Positions 10,182-22,100 of a stretch of DNA of 64,000 nt are shown here, piece by piece; position 1 is the stretch's first letter; each line of letters starts with the position of its first letter. The DNA comes from Chlorocebus sabaeus (Eukaryota; Chordata; Mammalia; Primates; Cercopithecidae): NCBI RefSeq assembly GCF_047675955.1, contig NC_132925.1, positions 21,538,688-21,602,687 on the forward strand, written 5' to 3'. The notes under the pieces are model-generated. The model saw only the letters and a program-made list of their open reading frames with translations, was not told the DNA's origin and made no database searches. A program made the translations under genes and the position numbers.

Positions 10182-13100
10182 CTAAAAAAAGAAAAAAAAA
10201 GCATGTGTAGTGAGGTGCAAGCACCAAAATATACTTAAACTGCCTACCAAAACTTCCTTTTATTAAAAAGTACAGTAGCTTATAAGCCTTTCTATCTTGA
10301 CTGTGGCAATCTTTTATTTAGGACTCAATGGCTTTCCTTGGAATAAACAAGATTCTGGGCCGGGCGCGGTGGCTCACGCCTGTAATCCCAGCACTTTGCG
10401 AGGCTGAGGCAGGTGGATCACCTGAGGTCAGCAGTTCAAGACCAGCCTGACCAACATGGTGAAACTCCATCTCTACTAAAAATACAAAAATTAGCCTGGC
10501 GTGGTGGCGGGCGCCTGTAGTCCCAGAGGCTGAGGCAGGACAATCGCTTCAGTCTGGGAGGCAGAGGTTGCAGTGAGCCAGGATCGCGTCACTGCACTCC
10601 AGCCTGAGTGACAGACTCTGTCTCCAAAAAAAAAAAAAAAAAAAAAAAAAAAGAATAAACAAGATTCTGAACTATAAATCTCTCTAAAGATCTTCCTATG
10701 GACAGATGTGATTGAGACAAATTTTACTTTCTGTGCATAATCTCATTTATTCCTTCACTCCTTCAAAGTAGAGGTTTCAAATAGTTTAGTTCAGCATAAC
10801 AATGTGGATACAGAATTCAGCTCACTAAAAAAGGAACCTATTTATATATACACAATAATTAGGTACTCAGGTTCAGGATTACCTCTGTCATTTGAATAAA
10901 GATATGAAATTAATCTTTTACCAAGGAAGGTGAAAGAGCTGGTAAAGGGAGAATCACTACTGGATTGGATTTTATTCTATAAGGATACATACAATACCAA
11001 GTATAGTTACCTTCATGGTTGTTCATGTGTCTCCTATACTCTCTTAGCTGAGTGAATTTTCTTCCACATTTTTCACACACCCGTTCCAGGTTTTGCTTTG
11101 CTCTTCCTTTTTTCCCATGGGTAGCTTTCTTTACATGCCTTCTGAACAAAGCTTTTTCATAAAATTCTTTGCCACATATATTACACCTAAAATAGGGGAA
11201 AAGACCAAATTATTTTGTCCAAAGAAGCGGCAGTCATAATAATCAGAGTACACACATGTATCAATTAAGTTCAGCTCCTTCTCAAATTTACCCACCTATA
11301 AGGCTCAGTGACAGAATGAGACTTCACATGGGAATACCAATCTTTCTTCCAACTATAGCACTTATCACAAAATTGGCACTGGAATGGCTTCACACCAAGA
11401 TGTTTGTTCATGTGCTGGCGAAGATCTCTAGCTTCAAAGAAACTTTTTTCACACCTGCAATAAAGTTCAATTACCCAATTGGATAATCTTATTCCTTTAA
11501 AGCAAGTTTCCAAGAATGCAGTAACTATTTTTAGTTTTTTAGAACTCCAAAAGATGATCTCAACTTAAAAGAATTCCCTAATTTTCCAATCTTGCATAAA
11601 GGCTACAGGGTTTTAGGTTCTTTTCATCTTAAGGCTACTAGAAATGTTTTAGAAAGAATCGTGCATAGTTCCCAAAGGTTATTACAGAGGAAATTTACTA
11701 TTCTCTCTCTCTCTCCTAAGTGACCCCGCTTTGAGATCCCTATTCAATCCTCTCACTCTCAGTCCATGTGTTGAGGGGAGGCTTTACCTTTGACCCTAGG
11801 GATACAGCAAATGACTTGGGCCTAAGTTAACCACAACAAAGCATTCCCTTGGCCATAGTGATTAACTCAGGGATGACTGACTTAACTTGATGTAACTGGA
11901 GTAATCCTCAGGGCTTTGATGAACTACCAAAAAGAAGTTTGACAATTTGGAATCTGAGAGGATGTGAGACTGAAACCACTGCCATTGTCTTGTCCATAGG
12001 GTGCCTCAGAGAAAACAAGTGCTAATGAATTTGAATCCAGTTTACATTAAACCACCCAGACTCCTAGACTAAATTTATATTTAATTCAAACCTGGTCGGG
12101 TTGAGTGTACCTTCACTTATAACTAAAAATGTATTGATAACAAACTATCTTTGTTGCAGAATAAGACTAATTAGAGTAACATCAACAGATATGTCAAGTA
12201 GGAAGCTCCAAAAGCTCACCTCTCCACAAAAGCAGAGGATAAACTGGCAAACTGTTAGGATCAACCTTACCAGGAACTCTGAAAACTAAAAGCTTACAGT
12301 GACCAGACATATGTTTAACAAGGAAAAAAAATTGTTGAATCTCTGTTAAGAGAGCTTTCTGATGTACCCCTGAACCTAAAAGTTAAAAAAAAAAAGCAAA
12401 AGAGAGCTTCCTGGCTTTTTTTTTTCCCCTAAGAGACAGGATCTTGCTATGCTGCCTGCCCAGACTAGTTTTGAACTCCTGGCCTTAAGCAATCCTCCCA
12501 CCTGTTTCCCAAAGTGTTGGAATTACAGGCATGAGTCACTGCGCCCACCCTAAAATGACTTTTTTTCTTTTTCTTTTCTTTTTTTGAGGCGGGGTCTCAC
12601 TCTGTCGCCCAGGATGGAGTGCAGTGGTGCAATCTTGGCTCACTGCAACCTCCTACCTTCTGGGTTCAAGTGATTCTCCTGCCTCAGCCTCCCAAGTAGC
12701 TGGGACTACAGGTGTGAACCACCACAACAGGCTGATTTTTGTATTCTTAGTAGAGATGCAGTTTTGCCACATTGGCCAGGCTGGTCTCAAACTTCTGACT
12801 TCAGATGATCTGCCCGCCTTGGCCTCCCAAAGTGCTGGGATTACAGGCTTCAGCTGTTGTGCCTGGCCCGACTAATTTTATGTTATATGAATTTTACCTC
12901 AATCGTAACAGAGATTTTAGGAGGCTCTGGAAAATGAAGAGGACATGGGAAAAGAAACTGGCTGGCAGTGAGACTTTTCTTTCCCATACCCCCACTTCCA
13001 GGTAGTACATCTGAAAATCTTAAATCACTTTAAATGAGTGATTTGTATGGTAAATGATTTACATCTCAAAGACGTTAAAAATAGTAACCCTCAGGCAAGA

Positions 13101-16100
13101 AAAAAAGGACATTAAAATCAAGAGTAAACTGAAGTTACAGTTTAATATTATCTTCAAATATTTTTTTGAAAACTAAGTAAAAATGTAATTAAATTAATTG
13201 AATGCCTCACATATTGAATACTTACTGAGTACAATGATAGCCTCGAACCTCAGGCTTTGGTTGGTGTTTCTTGAAGTGCTTGCTGAGTCCAGAGCCCCTA
13301 TGAAAAGACTTTCCACAAACTGAGCAAAGGTACTTGGACTCTCCTATTAGAAAAAATCAAAACCCTGTCACATATCCAGCAATCATTCTTCTTTTAACAG
13401 AATTTTTTTTTTTTCTTTTGAGATGGCATCTCACTCTGTCGCCCAGGCTGGATGGAGTGCAGTGGCGTGATCTCGGCTCATCACAAACTCCGCCTCCCGG
13501 GTTCACGCCATTCTCCTGCCTCAGCTTCCCGAGTAGCTGGGACTACAGGCACATGACACCACGCCCAGCTAATTTTTTGTATTTTTAGTAGAGACGGATT
13601 TCACCGTGTTAGCCAGGATTGTCTCAATGTCATGACCTCGTGATCTGCCCGCCTTGGCCTCCCAAAGCGCTGGGATTACAGGCATGAGCCACCACGCCTG
13701 GCCTTTAGCAGAATTCTTTATGTTATTTCAGAAGTAACTTTACCAAAGGGACATGGAAGCTGTAAGATTTGGCAGACATCTAAGAATAACAATAAACCAT
13801 GTCAAAATCCCCATTTCCTCTCAACAACTATAGTACTATCAGAAGGTATGATCCAAAGAATGTGATACAGTTGTATGATCTACGGATTGTAATAGTAATA
13901 AAGTTGAATACAAGTTGCAGCAGATATCTACCCTTCATTGACTATTCCCACATTTTTGCTTTAAAACATCTAAAAATAAGTATGCATGGACAAAAAATAT
14001 AAGCCAACTACTATGTTGACAATTATGTCTGCCTACCATTTAACTTTTTAAAAGCATGATCATTTCTTTACGCCTGGATTTAAATTACGCATGATTTTAA
14101 TACTTAGTACACATTTTTCTACACTGAGGGAAACAACGAATATTCTATACACAAACACAGCTGTAAAACCAGATCTAAGAAAACGCTTTTTTAAATTAAT
14201 TAATTAATTAATTTTTTTTTTGAGACAGAGTCTTGTTCTGTCACCCAGGCTGGAGTGCCGTGGCGCACTCTCGGCTCACTGCAAGCTCCGCCTCCTGGGT
14301 TCACGCCATTTTCCTACCTCAGCCTCCCAAGTAGCTGGGACTACAGGAGCCCGCCACCATACCCAGCTAATATTTTGTATTTTTAGTAGAGATGGGGTTT
14401 CACTGCATTAGCCAGGATGGTCTTGATCTCCTGACCTCGTGATCCGCCCGCCTCGGCCTCCCAAATTGCTGGGATTACAGGCGTGAGCCACCATGCCCAG
14501 CCTATGCTTTTAATTTTAAATACTGTCTCATACAAAATTGAGCACACACGACTATCAGTTTATGAATGCAATTTCTGGTATAATTAAAGCATAATCATTA
14601 ATAGTTTATGAAATGTAAGTATGTCAATATAAATTTCTCATTACCTGTGTGAATACTCATATGTTCTTGAAGACTCCGTTTGGTAACAAAAGACTTAACA
14701 CATAGTTCACACTGGAACTGCTTTTGGGATTGATGAAGACTCTGATGTAATTTTAGACCATGCTTATAGATAAAAGTCTTTCCACAGACCTAAGACAGAA
14801 CAGGGGTGATTAAGTCAAGAAAACAAAAAGGGTGATTGTTTCTGAAGAACGAGAACAGAGAAAATGAATATATTATTTTAAATAAATATTTAAATTATTT
14901 AACTTAAAATAAACATAATGACAAAGTGAAAGTTGAAACCAACTTGAAAGCTGACCCCTCTTCTGATGCAGTATTCAACATATATTGTTATCTTAAATCC
15001 ATGTGATTACCAGAGACTCTCAAAATAGTAAAAATCAGACAAATCTCATGCTATCCTTGAGACCGGTAAATAGTATACCTTATATTAAGAGACATGGAAG
15101 CTTAATCAAGAACAATATATCATTTCCTGTTACACCAACTACAACAGTGCTTTTCAAACTGTGATGAAGATCTAATTATTTTTTTCCTTTTCCACAATCC
15201 ACTGGGAGAAATTTTTTTTAAACACAAAAATTTTTGTTAAAAATGATGTGACAATGCCAAATTGCTATGACAGTTTCTACATGCTTACTCTCTATTTCTC
15301 TACTTATCGTCCACATACCACACATTCTGAGTAGTGCCACATGGGAAGACAAGAGGCCCAACTCATACTTGGTATTTAAATTTATGGCTGGGTGTGGTGG
15401 TTCACGCCTGTAATCCCAGCACTTTAGGAAGCCGAGACAGGCGGATCATTCGAAGTCAGGAGTTCGTGACCAGCCTGGACAACATGATGAAACCCTGTCT
15501 CTACTAAAAAAAAAAAAACAAACAAAAATTAGCCAGGTGTGGTGGCAGGCGTCTGTAATCCCAACTACTTGGGAGGCTGAGGTAGGAGAATCACTTGAAC
15601 CCAGGAGGCGGAGGTTGCAGTGAGCCAAGATCGTGCTACTGCACTCTAGCCTTCGTGACAGAGCAAGAATCTTTCTCAAAAAAAAAAAAACCCATAAATT
15701 TACAAATAAAGTAATCCTTAGGACTTGGCTTCAAAATAACTGGTGGAGCCGGGCACGGTGACTCATGCCTGTAACCCCAACACTTTGGGAGGCTGAGGTG
15801 GTTGGATTGCCTGAGCTCAGGAGTACAAGACCAACCTGGGCAACATGGTGAAACCCCATCTTTACTAAAATACAAAAAATTAGCTGGGCGTGGTGGCGTG
15901 CGCGTGTAGTTCCAGCTACTCGGGAGGCTGAGGCAGGAGAATTGCTTGAACCCGGGAGGTGAAGGTTGCAGTGAGCCAAGATCGCACCACTGCACTCTAG
16001 CCTGGGTGACAGAGTGAGACCCTACCTCCAAACCAAACCAAACCAAACCAAACCAAACCAAACCAAACCTGGCGGGGTGGGGGTGGGGGTGGGAGTAGCG

Positions 16101-19100
16101 TAGTGAATAATAGTATACGTAAAACACATGTACCATGAGCTGGTAACTACTGAGGTTGGGTGAAGGGTACATGTGGGTTCAGCCCATTCTCTTCTAAAAT
16201 AATAAAAAGGTATAAAAGAGAGAAATATAAAAAAAAAATCTCACTGGAGGCCAGGCAAAGTGACTTATGCCTATAATCCCAGCACTTTGGGAGGCCCAGG
16301 TGGGAGAACAGCCTGAGACCAGGAGTTCAAGAGCAGCCTGGGCAATATAGCAAGACCCCTGTCTCTACAAACATTTAAAAAAAAAAAAAAAAAAATTAGG
16401 TGGGTGTGGTGGCATGCAGCTGAAGTCCCAGCTACGTGGGTGGCTGATGCAGGAGGATTGCTTGAAACCAGGAGTTCGAGTTTACTGTGAGTTAAGATAA
16501 CGCCACTGTACTCCAGCCTGGGTAATAAAACAAGAAAGACCCTGTCTTTAAAAAATCTCATTGAAAAAGATACTTGCACATGCATGTTTACAACAGCACA
16601 ATTCACAGTTGCAAAAATATGAAACCAGCACAAATGCCCGTAAATCAATGAGCAGATAAAGAAAATGTGTATATATATACCATGGAATACCACTCAGTCA
16701 TAAAAATGAACAAAATAATGGCATTTGCAGCAACCTGGATGGAATTGGAGACCACTACTCTTTTAAAAATTAATTATTTTTTGAGATGGAGTCTCATTCT
16801 GTCGCCCAGGCTAGAGTGCAGTGGTGCAATCTTGGCTCACTGCAAACTCTGCCTCCTGGGTTCCAGCGATTCTCCTGCCTCAGCCTCCCGAGTAGCTGGG
16901 ATTACAGGTGTGTTCCACCATGCCTGGCTAATTTTTTGTATTTTTAGTAGAGACTGGGTTTTTCACCACGTTGGCCAGGATGGTCTCTATCTCCTGACCT
17001 TGTGATCCGCCTGCCTCGGTCTCCTAAAGTGCTGGGATTACAGGCATGAGCCACTGCACCCGGCCAATTAATTCATTTTTTTTGAGATGGAATTTTGCTC
17101 TTGTTGTCCAGGCTGGAGTGCAGTGGCACCACCTCGGCTCACTGCAACCACCACCTCCCAGGTTCAAATGATTGGAGACCACCACTACAAATGAAGTAAT
17201 TCGGGAATGGAAAACCAGACATCGTTATGTCTCACTCATAGTTGGGAGCTAAGCTATGAATGATACACTGGACTTTGGGGACTTGGGGGAAAGGGTGAGT
17301 TGGGGGTGAGGCATAGAAGACTACACCCTAGGTACAGTGTATACTGTTCAAGTAATGGGTACACCAAAGTTTCAGAAAACACCACTAAAAAACTTAGCCA
17401 AGTAAACAACCACCACCTGTTCCCCAAAAACTATTAAAATACAGAAAGAAAAAAGAAAAAACCCCCATTGGTTCCAAACTGTTTTTTTAATAAAAATACT
17501 GAGTCAGGCCTGGCATAGTGCTCATGCCTATAATTCCAGTACTTTGCGAGCCTGAGGTATGAAGACTACTTGAGCCCACGAGTTTGAGGCCAGCCTGGGC
17601 AACATAGTTAGGCCCCATCTCCAAAAAATATAAAAAAATTAGCCACACACGGTGGCGCACACCTGTAGTCCCACCTACTTGGGAGGCTAAGGTGGGAGGA
17701 TGGTATAAGCCTCTGAGAGAAGGAGGCTGCAGTGAGCCGTGATCATGCCACTACATTCCAGCCTGAGAGACAGAACAAGACCTCGTCTCAAAAAAGACAA
17801 AAAACCCTAAACTGAATCATACTCATATATGAGGCTACAAATTTCTAGTGCGACTAGAAATTTTTCACTGTTCCAAATAGCCCAAAGCTGGCTAATCACA
17901 GGATTCATTGCCCTTGAGTAGCATTTTGGCATTTAGGTACTCTCAATCCTTAGCTCTAGAGAGGAACACAGCTCAGGCAGGACTTTTACGGACCACAGAG
18001 ATTTGTTTAAGCCATGGGTTCCTTCCCAGTCTGGGTTGGTCCAGTTGAAGGTTAAGGAATGATGGGGGTGATAAATTGGTTATTTTTCACCCTATACATC
18101 TTCTGGACCCTAGTTAAGTTTTCACAAACATCTTAAACAGATTCAAATTACAACTTCAGAGAGCAAATTAAAAAACACAATAGGGAATCACCTTTGGTCT
18201 AGGCAATAAAGAAATCATAAATTTCCCTGACATTTTACAAAAATGAGAGTGACTTGAGAATACATATCCCACCAGTCTCTTTGGCACCCATAGTTAAGTT
18301 CTAATGTTTTTTAAATAGCAAAATAAACGTTATAGCTTTACCTGGCATGCATGTGGCTTTACACCTGTGTGCTTTAACATATGTATTCGGAGAGAATATA
18401 ACTTAGGTAATGTTCTTCCACATATGGAACATATAAATTCCCGCTTGGTTCTGCCCTTCTCAGATGATGTTCCCGATGCTTCATTAGATGCAGAATTGGA
18501 CGAGGATGAAGAGGGTGCATCTTTTCTGGTATGACGAATAAGATGTGCTCGCAAAGAGGCACTGTACTGAAACTGTTTTTTACACAACTAAAAGAAAAAT
18601 AAAATTCTCTCTAAATGTATTTACATTACAAAATGTTAACTGAAGCTCAACTCATATTTGAACTTTTTGTTACAATTATATAAATCAATAAACACATATA
18701 CTATGTAAAAAACAATAGGTACTAGATTGTAAAGATAAAAGGGATAAGACTCAATTCCTATTCAGGAGAGGCTAAAGTCTAACGACAGCACAAGATTTAT
18801 ATCAACAAGGTTGGGCTTGAAATGGGCCTTTCAGGAGTGGTAAAACAAAAGACAGAAGAATATTATCATTAGCATGAGTACTAATAGTTGTCAGGTGGAA
18901 CAGAAGTAGGGGCTGGAAATAGAAAGGTAAGGCTGTGATTGATGGCCCTTGGATTTTATCTCATAGTTGAAGATTCAAGAAAATTTTATTCTTTTTTTTT
19001 TTTTTTATTATACTTTAAGTTCTAGGGTACATGTGCATAACGTGCAGGTTTGTTACATATGCATACTTGTGCCATGTTGGTGTGCTGCACCCATTAACTC

Positions 19101-22100
19101 ATCAGCACCCATCAACTCGTCATTTACATCAGGTATAACTCCCAATGCAATCCCTCCCCCCTCCCCCCTCCCCATGATAGGCCCCGGTATGTGATGTTCC
19201 CCTATTCTTCTTAAAATCAAAGTTATATATGCTTAACCTGTGCAAAACCTATTTTTTAAAACAATAAGTAAAACTGGTCTCCTGGCCAACCATCTCCATC
19301 CACCATATTTTGCTTCTAGAGTTATCTCTGACTTTGTTTTTAAGTGCAGCTGTGTTTGTATGACTCTCTCGATGCTTCTCCTTGTAACTCTATGTAACAT
19401 ACATAACGGAAGTTGATTTGCATTTTTACTCCTCTACTCCCTACTTAGATATGTAAATGATTTCCATTACCCCTCTTCATCAATATACCTATATCATATT
19501 CTTGAGTAGACCAATTTCAAGGCTTACATTTTTAGGATGTAAATATTATTACCACTGGGCCACATACAGTACACTGTAATTCTTTTTCCTTTCTTGCTTT
19601 TTGTTTTATTTCTCTTTGCACTTACTAATTTGTCAAACCCTGCCCCCAACGGCACTGGGAGGAGATTTAAAATCTATCACCTTTTTGGAAATCTCTGTCA
19701 AATCATTATGTCCTCGTCTGGGTGTGGTGGCTTACGCCTGTAACCCCAGCATTTGGGAGGCTAAAGAGGGTGGATCACTTGAGTCCAGGAGTTTAAGACC
19801 AGCCTAGGCAACATGGTAAAACCCTGTCTCTACAAAAAAAAATACAAAAAGCCAAGAATGGTGGTGCATGCCTGTGGTCCCAGCTATTTGGAAGGCTAAG
19901 ATAGGAGGATCGTTTGAGCCCGGGCTGTGGAGGTTGCAGTGAGCTGTGATAGTGCCATTGCACTCCAGCCTAGGCTACAGAGCAAGACCCTACCTCAAAA
20001 AAAAAAAAAAAAAAAAAATTATGTCCTGGGCTAATTGTTCCCTATACCTGATACATAGCTTCATCCTGGGATCTCCCTTCACTATTGTCTTGATGAATCC
20101 CTTGGACTCTGTTGAACTGGATGCCATGTTTTCCATTTAACATGTCTTGTTCATTTTAGTGAAACTGTCTGTCAACAGCTTCCTGAGAAAATTTGGGAGG
20201 TAATAATTTTGAGACCTGGCATGTCTGAAAATATTCTTATTCTACCATCATAAATAACTAAAAGTTTGACTGATTGGCTATAAGAATTCAAGTCAGAAAT
20301 CATTTCTCTTTAGATTTTAAACACGTGGTGGCTTTGTCTTCTAGTTTCTGTTGCTGTTGTTGGAAAACCTAAAGCCATTGTGATCCTTATCCTTTTTATG
20401 AGACTGACAATGTTATTGTTTTCCCTCTGGCAACTTATTTTATTTTTGTCCACTGATACTGAAATTTTATAATGTACTTTAATATAGTTTTATTTTCATT
20501 CACTGTTCTGGGCATTCAGTGTACTCCTTTAACACAGAAACTTCTATCCTTAAGTTCTGAAATTTTTATTTTTTTTTCCATGTTCTGTTTGAAAGTAATA
20601 CTTGTATACTGAGTATCTTAGACCAATAATATTATTTTCTTTCACTCCCAATTTCTAACTTGTCTTTTTGCTCTATTTTCTGGGAGATTTCATCAGTTAT
20701 ATTTTCCAACTTTTGTGAGATTTTTTTATATGATATATATTTTATTCCTAAAAAACTCTTTAGTTATTTTAATGTACCGTTCATATTAATAATTTTTTTA
20801 GGCTTTTTTTTTTTTTTTTAACACTAGTCAAGTGCAGAAGTGAGAAGCGGGTAGAGTAGAACAAGCAGTTTGATCTGTAACTGTGAACAATCGAGATAAC
20901 TCACTAACTTTGAACCAGCCAATATGACCTTTTATTTAAAAAATTTTTTTTTTGTAGAGACAGGGTCTCGCTATATAGCCTGGTCTTGAACTCCTCGGCT
21001 CAAGTGATTCTCCCATCTCTGCCTCCCAAAGTGTTCGGATTACAGGTATAGGCCACCACGCTCAGCCTCAATGTGTCCTTTTAAAAACATAGTACTGGCC
21101 GGGCGCGGTGGCTCAAGCCTGTAATCCCAGCACTTTGGGAGGCCGAGATGGGCGGATCACGAGGTCAGGAGATCGAGACCATCCTGGCTAACACAGTGAA
21201 ACCCCGTCTCTACTAAAAAATACAAAAAAATAGCCGGGTGAGGTGGCGGGCGCCTGTAGTCCCAGCTATAGGGAGGCTGAGGCAGGAGAATGGCGTGAAC
21301 CTGGGAGGCGGAGCTTGCAGTGAGCTGCGATCCGGCCACTGCACTCCAGCCTGGGCGACAGTGCGAGACTCCCTCTCAAAAAAAAAAAAAAAAAAATAGT
21401 ACTGCTGGGCGCAGAGGCTCACGCCTGTAATCCCAGCACTTTGGGAGGCTGAGGCAGGCAGATCACCTGAGGTCAGGAGTTCAAGACCAGCCTGACCAAC
21501 ATGGAGAAACTCCATCTCTACTAAAAATACAAAATTAGCCAGGTATAGTGGTGTATGACTGTAATACCAGCTACTTAGGAGGCTGAGGCAGGAGAATTGT
21601 TTCAATCTGGGAAGCAGAGATCGTGCCATTCCACTCCAACCTGGGCAACAAGAACAAAACTCCGTCTCAAGAAAAACAAAAACAAACAAATGAAAAAAAC
21701 CATAGTACCTGGCTGTTTTGTAAACGTAATTTTTTCATTTATCTCTTATATATCATACGTTCTGAAGTTTTTTCTTTTTAGTTTTCTTTTCTCGCTAGTC
21801 TTAGATTCCTCAAAGTTGTCTTTTTTTTGTTTGTTTTTTTTTTTTGGAGACAGGGTCTCACTTTGTGGGGCAATCTTGGCTTCCTGTAGCCTTGACCTCC
21901 TGGGTTCAAGCCATCCTCTGCCTCAGCCCCCCACAAGTAGCTGGGACTACAGGTGTGTGCCACCATGCCCAGTTAATTTTTGTAGAGATGGGGTTTCACC
22001 ATGTTGCCCAGGCTGGTCCTAAAATCTTGAGCTCAAGCAATCTGCCTTGGCCTCCCAAAATGTTAGAATTATAGGTACAAGCCACTGCATCCAGCCAAAG

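Larger units (their letters stand above)
11455..13225 (-). other. ZBTB11: ZBTB11 intron 8
   Basis: Unique-looking or very old repeat sequence at 11520-12410 (a CTTGGCCATAGTGATTAACTC segment looks repeat-like), then two antisense Alus. Confidence 0.85.
16568..17460 (+). mobile_element. L1 3' end, interrupted by two antisense Alus
   Basis: Left part has ACCATGGAATACCACTCAG, the ORF2 end and 3' UTR style of L1PA/L1PB. It resumes at 17172 with CTCACTCATAGTTGGGAGCT and ends near 17460 in an A-rich tail. The break is at the duplicated target ATTGGAGACCAC (16744 and 17172). Confidence 0.85.

Noticed and set aside
15636..16172. 178-codon minus-strand frame with repeated SCCPGWS and HHARLIF-type phrases
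   Set aside because: These are translations of Alu sequence; the same phrases occur in dozens of frames across the window.
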